Positions 5,792 to 11,859 of a stretch of DNA of 11,859 nucleotides are shown here, in pieces. Within the stretch, counting starts at the first letter, position 1. The number at the start of each line of letters is the position of its first letter. The DNA comes from DATFXM01 sp035315885 (lineage in GTDB: Bacteria > Acidobacteriota > Blastocatellia > UBA7656), in NCBI GenBank assembly GCA_035315885.1, contig DATFXM010000137.1, forward strand, positions 1-11,859, read 5' to 3'. The notes beneath the pieces were generated by a model that was not told the DNA's origin, searched no databases, and saw only the letters and a list, made by a program, of their open reading frames with translations. The position numbers and the translations under genes were made by a program.

Positions 5792-7738
5792 ATGAGGCGT
5801 ATCAAAGTCGCGACGCGAGCGCTTGCCATTACCTCACTGGTATTGTCGCTGATGCCGTGGACTCAGTTTGGCCCTTTGGCCGCAAGGGTGTTGGCGCAGT
5901 CCAAGACACCGCCCTCGCAGCCGCCCAGGCCCAGACTTATTCCGAAGAAGATTTCTGCAGAACTTGAAAAACTCCTCGCGAATGCGAAGGACGATTCCGT
6001 ACCCATCATTGTCGAGATGGCCGACGGGTCTTCCTCAAAGAGCGCCGCCGCCAAGCTTGGCGGGATGGCGTCATACGTGCGGAGAACGTTCACCAACTTC
6101 TCCGGAGTGGCGCTGCAGGGCTCTCCGAAGGTGGCCAAGGCGATCGCCGATCGTGTGGACGTCAAGTACGTCTCCCTCGACAAAACCACGCAGGTTACCG
6201 GTCATCTGGAGACCACTACCGGCGCGTCGTTGGTGAGGTCCGAGGGGCTTGGCGGAGCAACTCTGAATGGCTCGGGCATCGCCATCGCAATTCTGGATTC
6301 GGGGATTTCGGCAAGCCATCACTCGTTCCTCACCAATCGTGTAGTTGCGAGTGTCGACTTCACCGGTGAAGGAAGGACCGACGATCCCTACGGACACGGT
6401 ACTCACGTAGCCTCGATTGCTGCCGGAAACGACCACATCTCCAACGGGAACTACACCGGCATGGCGCCGGGGGCGAAGCTCGTTAACGTGCGGGTTCTCA
6501 ACTCGACAGGCGCGGGAAGCACCTCGGCAGCCATTGCAGGAATCGACTGGTGCATAGCCAATCGCTCTACCTACAACATTCGAGTACTCAACCTCTCGTT
6601 CGGATCGGTCGCCTCTGACTCTTATCAATTTGATCCGCTTTGCCACGCCGTCCGAAAGGCAGTAGACCTCGGAATGGTCGTGTGCATCGCCGCTGGAAAC
6701 GCCGGGAAAGATGCCATCGGAAATGAGATTTTTGGCGCGATTCACTCGCCAGGGATTGAACCGTCGGCGATTACGGTGGGCGCCTCGAATACCAAAGGCT
6801 CGAATCATCGCAGCGACGATCAGGTTGCTTCGTTCAGTTCTCGAGGCCCAACGCGCGGTAGCTGGGTGGACAGCGCTGGAGTTCGACACTACGACAACCT
6901 GGTTAAGCCCGATCTGGTGGCGCCCGGAAACAAGATCCTCGCCGCCGAGGCGCCGTTCAATTACCTGGTTGGACATCAGCCAAACCTGGAATCAGGCAAT
7001 AGTTCGTACGGGCCGCACAAAATGATGTTTATGAGCGGCACGTCGATGGCCTCTCCCGTAGTGGCCGGCTCTGCGGCTTTGCTGTTACAAGCCAATCCAT
7101 CGCTGACCCCGAATCTGGTCAAGGCACTGCTCGAGTACACCGCTCAACCACTTGCAACCTACAACAACTTCGAGCAGGGTGCCGGAGAGCTGAATGTCGA
7201 AGGCGCCGTGAGAGTCGCGAAACTTGTCAGGACCGATCTGACCGGCCTGGCTCTCGGCGATCCTCTCCTTACAGGGCCTGCTCCAGTGCAGACCACAACA
7301 ATCGCCAACCAGACTTTCCAGTGGAGCGGCGGGCTGGTCCAAAGATGGAATGTCATTTCGGGCCAGTCGTTGATAACCAAGTATCAGAAGATATACGCGT
7401 CCGGCACGCTTCTGACCGATGGGGTCGTAGTCTCGAACGGGACATTGATCTCGGAAGGTACGTTGATAAGCGAAGGCACGCTGATCTCGGAGGGGGTGTT
7501 GATTTCAGAAGGCACGATCCTCTCAGAGGGAGTGCTGTTGAGCTCTGGAATAACGCTCTCCGACGGCACGCTTCTTACTGATGGCACGCTGTTATCCGAC
7601 GGGACGCTGATTTCGGACAGCTACCTCGCTGATACAACCGACCCAACCCAGGCGCAGTCCATGGCATTGGCTGCCCTGGCCGGAGACGACACCGAGGCTA
7701 TGCTGCCGGTCCTGGATGCAAGTTTGCCGGGTACTTGA
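5792..7738 (+). CDS. Secreted subtilisin-like serine peptidase (S8) with hexapeptide-repeat tail
   Basis: The protein has 648 residues and a signal peptide (about 1-36, basic start, hydrophobic core, ending Val-Leu-Ala-Gln). Residues 50-135 resemble an I9-type propeptide, which in this family chaperones and inhibits the enzyme until it is cleaved off. The catalytic domain (about 145-475) has the full set: Asp169 in AILDSG, His202 in YGHGTHVAS, oxyanion Asn303 in AAGNAG and Ser418 in MSGTSMASP. It should be an active endopeptidase outside the cytoplasm. After a linker (476-537), residues 538-609 are 12 tandem six-residue units of Gly-Thr-Leu-Ile-Ser-Glu type, then a 39-residue Ala/Leu/Asp-rich tail. 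No standard sorting signal is visible. The start is supported by AAGGGGA seven bases upstream. The gene precedes the GNAT gene by 82 bases on the same strand; co-transcription is possible. Peptidase assignment is firm, and the role of the tail is unknown. Confidence 0.93.
   Translation: MRRIKVATRALAITSLVLSLMPWTQFGPLAARVLAQSKTPPSQPPRPRLIPKKISAELEKLLANAKDDSVPIIVEMADGSSSKSAAAKLGGMASYVRRTFTNFSGVALQGSPKVAKAIADRVDVKYVSLDKTTQVTGHLETTTGASLVRSEGLGGATLNGSGIAIAILDSGISASHHSFLTNRVVASVDFTGEGRTDDPYGHGTHVASIAAGNDHISNGNYTGMAPGAKLVNVRVLNSTGAGSTSAAIAGIDWCIANRSTYNIRVLNLSFGSVASDSYQFDPLCHAVRKAVDLGMVVCIAAGNAGKDAIGNEIFGAIHSPGIEPSAITVGASNTKGSNHRSDDQVASFSSRGPTRGSWVDSAGVRHYDNLVKPDLVAPGNKILAAEAPFNYLVGHQPNLESGNSSYGPHKMMFMSGTSMASPVVAGSAALLLQANPSLTPNLVKALLEYTAQPLATYNNFEQGAGELNVEGAVRVAKLVRTDLTGLALGDPLLTGPAPVQTTTIANQTFQWSGGLVQRWNVISGQSLITKYQKIYASGTLLTDGVVVSNGTLISEGTLISEGTLISEGVLISEGTILSEGVLLSSGITLSDGTLLTDGTLLSDGTLISDSYLADTTDPTQAQSMALAALAGDDTEAMLPVLDASLPGT
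7403..7618 (+). repeat. Twelve 18-bp coding repeats (hexapeptide array) in the S8 gene
   Basis: These bases encode residues 538-609 of the subtilisin. The units start with Gly and follow Gly-[Thr/Val/Ile]-[Leu/Val/Ile/Thr]-[Leu/Ile/Val]-[Ser/Thr]-[Glu/Asp/Asn/Ser]. At the DNA level the copies differ widely in synonymous codons (Ser is TCG, AGC, TCT, TCA, TCC or AGT), while the peptide is kept. That argues for old duplication held by selection, not recent slippage. Confidence 0.9.
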
Positions 7739-7806
7739 TCCCTGGCAGCGTAACAGCGTCGTCCCTAGGTTCAATTTAAAGGATTTGGAGTAGTTGCTCA
7801 GACACG

Positions 7807-7813
7807 AAGGAAA
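7807..7813 (+). promoter_or_regulatory. Ribosome binding site fixing the GNAT start
   Basis: AAGGAAA lies seven bases before the ATG at 7821. It favours that ATG over an in-frame TTG at 7794, which would place this site inside the coding region. Confidence 0.6.
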
Positions 7814-7820
7814 CCAAACA

Positions 7821-8729
7821 ATGTACCCTTCGAGTGAAACAAAAGAAGTCATTGCGCCGGTGCCCAGTAGCGCGTTCCGCTCAGAGGCGCTTACCGTGAC
7901 GCTATTGACGGACGATCATATCGATGAAGTGATGAGCTTCTTGGCCGAGCGGCCGGTTCACACTTTTGGAATCGCCGGGTTCATTCGGAACAACGGCATC
8001 GACAGTCCATACAATCGCGGCGTTTTCTATGGCTGTCGGGACCGCTCGGATCGTCTGGTGGGAGTCGCGCTGATCGGACATTTCATTTTGTTCGAAGCGC
8101 GATCGGACGAAGCCATAGAAGCGCTGGCGCGGATGTCGCAAACGCATAAGCGCGTGCACATGCTGTTGGCGGAACAGGAAGAGGTGCGGACCTTCTGGGG
8201 CTACTATCACCGAGGCGGGCAGACTCCCCGTCTGCACTGTCGCGAGCTTCTGTTGGAGCTGCGGTGGCCGATGGAAGGATGCGAACCGATTCCTGGATTG
8301 CGCCTGGCCACTCGTGAAGATCTGGAGCTGGTGGTGCCCGTTCACGCTCGAACTGCGTTTGACGAAAGTGGGATCAACCCGCTGGACGTGGATCCGGAGG
8401 GTTTTCGTGCAAGGTGTGCTCGTCGGATTGAAAAGGGCCAGACTTGGGTGCTGGTTGAGAACGGACGGTTGATTTTCAAGGCAGAGATTGTCTCGGAGAC
8501 TCAGCCGGTAATTTATCTGGAAGGAATAGACGTTCATCCCGACGAGAGAGGGAAGGGTTACGGTTCGAGGTGCATCTCGCAGCTTACTCGAGACCTGCTT
8601 GGGAGAACCGAGTCGGTAGCGGTTCTGATAAACGAGAAGAATCCGGGTGCGGTCGCATTCTATCAACGCGCGGGCTTCAAGCTGATTGCCTACTACGACA
8701 CGATATTTCTTGAGAGCAGCCATCGATAA
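7821..8729 (+). CDS. GNAT family N-acetyltransferase with DUF4081-like N-terminal half
   Basis: The protein has 302 residues from the ATG with a good ribosome site. Residues 155-302 are a GNAT domain: the acetyl-CoA pyrophosphate loop is HPDERGKGYGS (239-249, R-G-K-G-Y-G core) after the beta strand IYLEGIDV, and motif B is NEKNPGAVAFYQRAGF (271-286). The first half (about 25-150) is not a second classic GNAT motif A. It resembles DUF4081, a domain found before GNAT in many bacterial proteins, with HTFGIAGFI and a Trp-Gly-Tyr-Tyr box (FWGYYHRGG, 125-133). The enzyme should transfer acetyl from acetyl-CoA to an amine; the acceptor cannot be told. There is no signal peptide, so it is cytoplasmic. 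It sits 82 bases after the subtilisin and 134 bases before the c-di-GMP protein. Confidence 0.88.
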   Translation: MYPSSETKEVIAPVPSSAFRSEALTVTLLTDDHIDEVMSFLAERPVHTFGIAGFIRNNGIDSPYNRGVFYGCRDRSDRLVGVALIGHFILFEARSDEAIEALARMSQTHKRVHMLLAEQEEVRTFWGYYHRGGQTPRLHCRELLLELRWPMEGCEPIPGLRLATREDLELVVPVHARTAFDESGINPLDVDPEGFRARCARRIEKGQTWVLVENGRLIFKAEIVSETQPVIYLEGIDVHPDERGKGYGSRCISQLTRDLLGRTESVAVLINEKNPGAVAFYQRAGFKLIAYYDTIFLESSHR

Positions 8730-8793
8730 CGGCTAGAGGGGCTTTCAAGGTCGAGTAGATTCCTGCCACGGCAACCTGTGCGACGACAACAAA

Positions 8794-8826
8794 CGTTGCT
8801 TTCGCGGACCCAGCGCGAAAGCGACG
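8794..8826 (+). promoter_or_regulatory. Strong 13-bp hairpin upstream of the HD-GYP/GGDEF gene
   Basis: CGTTGCTTTCGCG (8794-8806) pairs with CGCGAAAGCGACG (8814-8826) over 13 positions with one G-T wobble, leaving a 7-base loop. No T-tract follows (next bases ACACACAATT), so it is not a standard intrinsic terminator. It lies 64 bases after the GNAT stop and 37 bases before the ATG at 8864. It could end the upstream transcript, be an operator, or be a leader structure controlling the downstream gene, whose own ribosome site is weak. Confidence 0.55.
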
Positions 8827-8863
8827 ACACACAATTAAAGAGCTCACTCTGAGCGGGCAAGAA

Positions 8864-11302
8864 ATGAATAAAGAATCAAGAAACGAAAGCCACGCTTCCA
8901 AGTCATTCATCAAGGCGATATCTGTTGCAGGTCTTGCGGTCTTTGCCTACGCGCTGGCGGCACTTGCCATTGGCCAGGTGAATGGTGCCTGGCTCCTGCT
9001 TGCGATCGTCACTATCCTCGTCGTCTCGCGCACCGACATAAAAATCCCCAAAATCCCCAACACAGTCACCCTCGACGACACGTTCATCTACATTTCGATG
9101 TTCCTGTATGGCGTGCCCTCGGCGGTAGTGCTGGCAGGTTTGAATGCGGCGGTGTGCTCGCTTCATTACACAAACCGCAAGAAGGTTATGGCATTCAACA
9201 CCGCGGTTATGAGCTTGTCGGTGTGGTTGTCGGGCACGTTTGTAACCTGGATTTTTGGCGATCCCACAGAGCTGGTCGCGGACCTGGGCCGGCTGATCCT
9301 TGCGGCTGAAACACTCGCTCTGGTGCATTACGTGCTCAACGCCGGCATGGTGAGCGTAGTGAGCGCACTAAGGCGAAGAGAAAAACTGCTGAAGACATGG
9401 CGCGAGTCTTTCTTATGGACGTCGGTGTCTTACTTTGCCGGCGCGGTGGCCGCGTGCATCGTGGTAAAGATGATATCGGCCATCAACGTCTACTCGTTCA
9501 TCATTGCAGTCCCGATTCTCGCGATCACCTATCTGACGTACAAGAACTACATCGACAAGGTTCGAACGTCGATGAATCACGTCCAGGAAGTTTCGGAATT
9601 GCACCTTCGCACGATCGAAGCGCTCGCGATCGCGATCGATGCCAAGGACGAAGTCACTCACGATCACGTCCATCGAGTGCAGATCTACGCGACCGGTCTG
9701 GCCAAGCTGTTCGGTCTGACCGAACTTGAGATTGAGGCGCTCAAGGCGGGAGCTCTGCTTCACGACATCGGCAAGCTGGCGGTGCCCGACTACATCCTGA
9801 ATAAGCCCGGGCGTCTATCAGAAGCCGAATACGAGAAGATGAAGATCCATACGGTGGTTGGCGCCGAGATCCTGAGCCGAGTCGGATTTCCTTATCCGGT
9901 TGTGCCGGTAGTCCGCCATCACCACGAGCGCTGGGACGGAACCGGTTATCCTGATGGTCTCAAGGGCGACGAGATTCCGATCACCGCGCGGATTTTGATG
10001 GTGGTGGATTGCTATGACGCCGTCCGAGAAGACCGCCAATACCGTAAGGCGATGAGTCGCGAAGCGGCGATTCAGCTCCTCGAAGAAAGCGCCGGAACAA
10101 TGTACGACCCGAGGGTAGTGACGACTTTCTTAGCTCACCTTGAAGAGTTCGAAGAGGAAATCAACCGGCAGAAAGTGTCGCTTCAAGCCGATCGCAGTCG
10201 TCAGGCAACGCGTGCGCGGCTCAGAATGCCCGGCTCGACTGGAGTTCACGGGGTCTTCGAGGAGATCAGGAACGCACATCGAGAAGTGATTACGTTGTAC
10301 GAGATCGCTCAGACCATCGGCACATCACTGGATCTGCGAGATATGTTTGCAGTCTTTTCGTCGAGGCTTCAGGACATCGTCAGCTACACAACCTGCGTGC
10401 TGTACCTGCACAAGCCTAACTCCATTGAGCTCGAGGCGGCACACGTAGCCGGCAGGCACCCTGAGCGCTTCAAGGGCCAGAGTCTAGCGCTTGGTGCCGG
10501 AATCACCGGGTGGGTGGCGGCAAGCCGGCAGCCGATGTACAACTCGGATCCGCGCCTCGACTTCGAGGCGATGAAAATAGAAAAAGACTTGAGATATCGG
10601 ACGGCCATCGCAGTGCCGCTGATGAAGGACGACGAGATTTTGGGGGCGTTAGCGCTGTACTCCGCTGACCTGCCGTGTTATCACGCCGATCACCTGCGAC
10701 TGGTGGAAGCGGTCGCTAAGCTCGCAAGCGATGCCATCGCAAACGCGCTGCATCACGAGCAGACTGAGGTGAGGGCGCTCACCGATCAGTTGACCGGACT
10801 GGCGAATGCGAGAGCGCTTCGGCACCAGTTTGAAGAAGAGTGCGATCAGGCTCGGAGGCATGACGAAACGTTTTCGCTGTTGATGATGGACCTGGACGGA
10901 TTCAAGAAAGTGAACGATACGCTCGGGCATCAGGCGGGCGACGACGCGATTCGCGAGGTGGCAACCGTTCTTGCGCGACAATTGCGTGCTTCTGATTTCA
11001 TCAGTCGATATGCAGGTGACGAGTTCGTGGCGATCATGCACGCGAATGAGAAGGAAGTGAGAGAGCTCGTGCACCGGCTTCAGCAGTCCATCGACAGCCA
11101 CAACTTCAGCTTCAGCACCTCGGGTTTGCATTTGGGAATCAGCATTGGGTGGGCCTGCTTCGGGCCGGATGGGTCATCGCTTGACGAGTTGCTGCTTGCG
11201 GCAGACCGATCGATGTATGCGGACAAATTCCGTCGGAAGGCGCTGCCCATTAGAGTTGCAGCCGCCGGAAAAGGCGCCGTTTCGTGCGATCACGTGATGT
11301 GA
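8864..11302 (+). CDS. Membrane-bound HD-GYP / GAF / GGDEF c-di-GMP signalling protein
   Basis: The protein has 812 residues. Residues 15-226 contain six or seven hydrophobic segments, a MASE-type sensory domain. The HD-GYP phosphodiesterase domain (about 245-430) has His268, His300-Asp301 (LLHDIGK), His352-354 with Glu355-Arg356, and Gly361-Tyr362-Pro363 (WDGTGYP), so it should degrade c-di-GMP. A polar helical linker leads to a GAF domain (about 475-632). The C-terminal GGDEF domain (about 636-792) begins LTDQLTGLAN and has the MDLDGFKKVNDTLGHQAGD block. Its signature is AGDEF (717-721); Ala for the first Gly is usually tolerated. An intact inhibitory site RxxD (Arg708-Asp711) lies five residues ahead, so synthesis is probably limited by product. 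The enzyme could both make and break c-di-GMP, switched by the membrane or GAF sensor. The ATG lacks a strong ribosome site, but no other start fits. A 7-bp repeat array starts four bases after the stop. Confidence 0.94.
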   Translation: MNKESRNESHASKSFIKAISVAGLAVFAYALAALAIGQVNGAWLLLAIVTILVVSRTDIKIPKIPNTVTLDDTFIYISMFLYGVPSAVVLAGLNAAVCSLHYTNRKKVMAFNTAVMSLSVWLSGTFVTWIFGDPTELVADLGRLILAAETLALVHYVLNAGMVSVVSALRRREKLLKTWRESFLWTSVSYFAGAVAACIVVKMISAINVYSFIIAVPILAITYLTYKNYIDKVRTSMNHVQEVSELHLRTIEALAIAIDAKDEVTHDHVHRVQIYATGLAKLFGLTELEIEALKAGALLHDIGKLAVPDYILNKPGRLSEAEYEKMKIHTVVGAEILSRVGFPYPVVPVVRHHHERWDGTGYPDGLKGDEIPITARILMVVDCYDAVREDRQYRKAMSREAAIQLLEESAGTMYDPRVVTTFLAHLEEFEEEINRQKVSLQADRSRQATRARLRMPGSTGVHGVFEEIRNAHREVITLYEIAQTIGTSLDLRDMFAVFSSRLQDIVSYTTCVLYLHKPNSIELEAAHVAGRHPERFKGQSLALGAGITGWVAASRQPMYNSDPRLDFEAMKIEKDLRYRTAIAVPLMKDDEILGALALYSADLPCYHADHLRLVEAVAKLASDAIANALHHEQTEVRALTDQLTGLANARALRHQFEEECDQARRHDETFSLLMMDLDGFKKVNDTLGHQAGDDAIREVATVLARQLRASDFISRYAGDEFVAIMHANEKEVRELVHRLQQSIDSHNFSFSTSGLHLGISIGWACFGPDGSSLDELLLAADRSMYADKFRRKALPIRVAAAGKGAVSCDHVM

Positions 11303-11306
11303 TGGC

Positions 11307-11397
11307 GAGTGCGGAGTGCTGAGTGTTGAGTGTTGAGTACTGAGTGTTGAGTGCTGAGTGCTGAGTGTTGAGTGTTGAGTGCTGAGTTCTGAGTGCC
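11307..11397 (+). repeat. 7-bp tandem array, 13 units (GAGTGCT/GAGTGTT)
   Basis: Thirteen consecutive 7-mers run from 11307 to 11397: mostly GAGTGCT and GAGTGTT, with single GAGTGCG, GAGTACT, GAGTTCT and a final GAGTGCC. Variation is nearly confined to positions 5-7. A TGA spans most unit joins, so plus-strand frames are closed every 21 bases. The array begins four bases after the stop of the HD-GYP/GGDEF gene. Confidence 0.95.
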
Positions 11398-11519
11398 AAC
11401 CCCGAAGGGGTTGCGTCGTGCAGCCCAGGGTTGCCGTCCGCGGCTACCCTGGGTAAACCGCAACGTGACGGACGCAACCCTGTAGGGGTTGCGTCAACCA
11501 TATGCTAAACAGCGATTGA
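11396..11519 (+). repeat. Palindrome module, copy 1 (124 bp)
   Basis: It contains three hairpins in order. P1 is CAACCCC-gaa-GGGGTTG (11397-11413). P2 has arms CCCAGGGT (11424-11431) and ACCCTGGG (11446-11453) with an inner GCC/GGC stem. P3 is a 10-bp stem at 11471-11495 with loop TGTAG. The 124 bases recur at 11735-11858 with two substitutions. Confidence 0.9.
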
Positions 11520-11608
11520 ATAATACGGGAACGCAACCGCTAAGGGTTGCGTCAACCATATACTAAACAGCGATTGACGAATACGGGAACGCAACCCCTA
11601 AGGGTTGC
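11472..11608 (+). repeat. 58/59-bp tandem units, each headed by a palindrome
   Basis: Units start at 11472, 11531 and 11589 (59, 58 and a truncated 20 bp). Each begins ACGCAACC, closes its hairpin with GGTTGCG, and the two full units continue with CAACCATAT, CTAAACAGCGATTGA and ATACGGGA. The arms are conserved but the loops differ (TGTAG, GCTAAG, CTAA). Confidence 0.85.
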
Positions 11609-11623
11609 GACGAATTAACGTGA

Positions 11624-11658
11624 GCGTACTGAGTGCTGAGTGGTGAGTTCTGAGTGCC
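11624..11658 (+). repeat. Second 7-bp array (about 5 units)
   Basis: It reads a partial GCGTACT, then GAGTGCT, GAGTGGT, GAGTTCT and GAGTGCC. It runs straight into the second palindrome module at the same phase (GAGTGCC joined to CAACCCC) as at 11391-11403, so array and module behave as one composite unit. Confidence 0.85.
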
Positions 11659-11720
11659 AACCCCGAAGGTGTTGCGTCGTCCAGCCCTAGGGTTGCCGTC
11701 CGCGGCTACCCTGGGGTAAC
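11657..11720 (+). repeat. Palindrome module, copy 2 (partial, 64 bp)
   Basis: It matches the first half of copy 1 (P1 and P2) and then diverges. P1 has one change that breaks a pair (GGTG). P2 has an extra base in each arm, CCCTAGGGT (11685-11693) and ACCCTGGGG (11708-11716), which keeps the stem paired through a T-G wobble. Confidence 0.85.
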
Positions 11721-11734
11721 ACGTCAGATATTTC

Positions 11735-11858
11735 CCAACCCCGAAGGGGTTACGTCGTCCAGCCCAGGGTTGCCGTCCGCGGCTACCCTGGGTAAACCGC
11801 AACGTGACGGACGCAACCCTGTAGGGGTTGCGTCAACCATATGCTAAACAGCGATTGA
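11735..11858 (+). repeat. Palindrome module, copy 3 (124 bp, continues past window end)
   Basis: It aligns to 11396-11519 with a fixed 339-bp offset and two substitutions (TTGCG to TTACG, GTGCAG to GTCCAG). Unlike copies 1 and 2 it is not preceded by a 7-bp array but by TTTCC. Such high identity suggests recent duplication or gene conversion. Confidence 0.92.
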
Positions 11859-11859
11859 C

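Larger units (their letters stand above)
11303..11859. other. Composite repeat island (557 bases, continues beyond the window)
   Basis: No gene is credible here. Minus-strand open frames (11250-11501, 11563-11802) arise because the arrays have no stops on that strand; they translate to Thr-Gln-His-Ser-type repeats. The order is a 7-bp array (13 units), a palindrome module, 58/59-bp tandem units, a short 7-bp array, a partial second module, then a nearly identical copy of the first module that runs off the window edge. No transposase is present, so if mobile the element depends on functions in trans. Confidence 0.85.

Noticed and set aside
6071..6976. Minus-strand frame of 301 codons
   Set aside because: Lies wholly antisense to the conserved catalytic part of the subtilisin gene; no recognisable motif.
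7902..8723. Minus-strand frame of 273 codons
   Set aside because: Antisense to the GNAT gene, which has clear motifs and a ribosome site.
8794..8826. Classic Rho-independent terminator after the GNAT gene
   Set aside because: The stem is strong but is followed by ACACACAATT, not a T-tract.
11250..11802. Minus-strand proteins at 11250-11501 and 11563-11802
   Set aside because: Their sequence is the translation of the 7-bp arrays and palindromes (Thr-Gln-His-Ser-type repeats), open only because the arrays lack stops on that strand. No ribosome site or family-like content.
11396..11859. CRISPR array (regular palindromic repeats)
   Set aside because: The stretches between palindromes are nearly identical rather than unique, unit lengths are 58/59 bp with few copies, and no cas gene is in the window.
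1..11859. Defence island, prophage or biosynthetic cluster
   Set aside because: The genes are fatty-acid, deazaguanine, peptidase, acetyltransferase and c-di-GMP functions, with no integrase, nuclease, capsid or assembly-line enzyme.

Overview
The window looks like chromosomal DNA of a moderately GC-rich bacterium, most likely an acidobacterium of the Blastocatellia type. That placement is inference. It rests on the PA-M28-PDZ peptidase, a B. subtilis-like FabI, a polytopic HD-GYP/GGDEF receptor of a kind I associate with that group, and the short-period repeats plus GCAACCCC palindromes at the right end. There is no rRNA, tRNA, transposase, integrase or phage gene.

Layout from left to right. 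(1) The last 62 codons of a membrane protein enter from the left edge (3-191). (2) A helical, TPR-like protein of unknown function lies on the minus strand (325-1530); its final codons and stop are written in a 7-bp repeat. (3) After a divergent intergenic region comes a two-gene operon: an exported M28 aminopeptidase with PA and PDZ domains (1900-3765), then, after 16 bases, the enoyl-ACP reductase fabI (3782-4549). (4) fabI faces queE (minus, 4653-5288) across two opposed 8-bp repeat arrays that can fold into a long hairpin. (5) About 500 non-coding bases with inverted repeats precede a secreted subtilisin (5792-7738) whose C-terminus carries 12 tandem GTLISE-like hexapeptides. (6) A DUF4081-type GNAT acetyltransferase follows (7821-8729). 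(7) A strong 13-bp hairpin stands before an 812-residue membrane protein with HD-GYP, GAF and GGDEF domains (8864-11302), which probably both makes and breaks c-di-GMP. (8) The last 557 bases are a composite repeat island of 7-bp arrays, palindromes and 58/59-bp tandem units that runs off the right edge.

The genes do not form one obvious pathway. They cover fatty-acid elongation (FabI), 7-deazaguanine synthesis (QueE), two exported peptidases and a second-messenger receptor. I see no defence or biosynthetic system. The most unusual material is non-coding. Short TGAG-containing tandem arrays (7-bp or 8-bp units) sit at or just after the stop codons of four genes, each time with the stop-bearing strand on the gene's coding strand. 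In the right-hand island, two copies of a palindrome differ by insertions in both arms that preserve pairing. The hexapeptide tail of the subtilisin is the most unusual protein feature.
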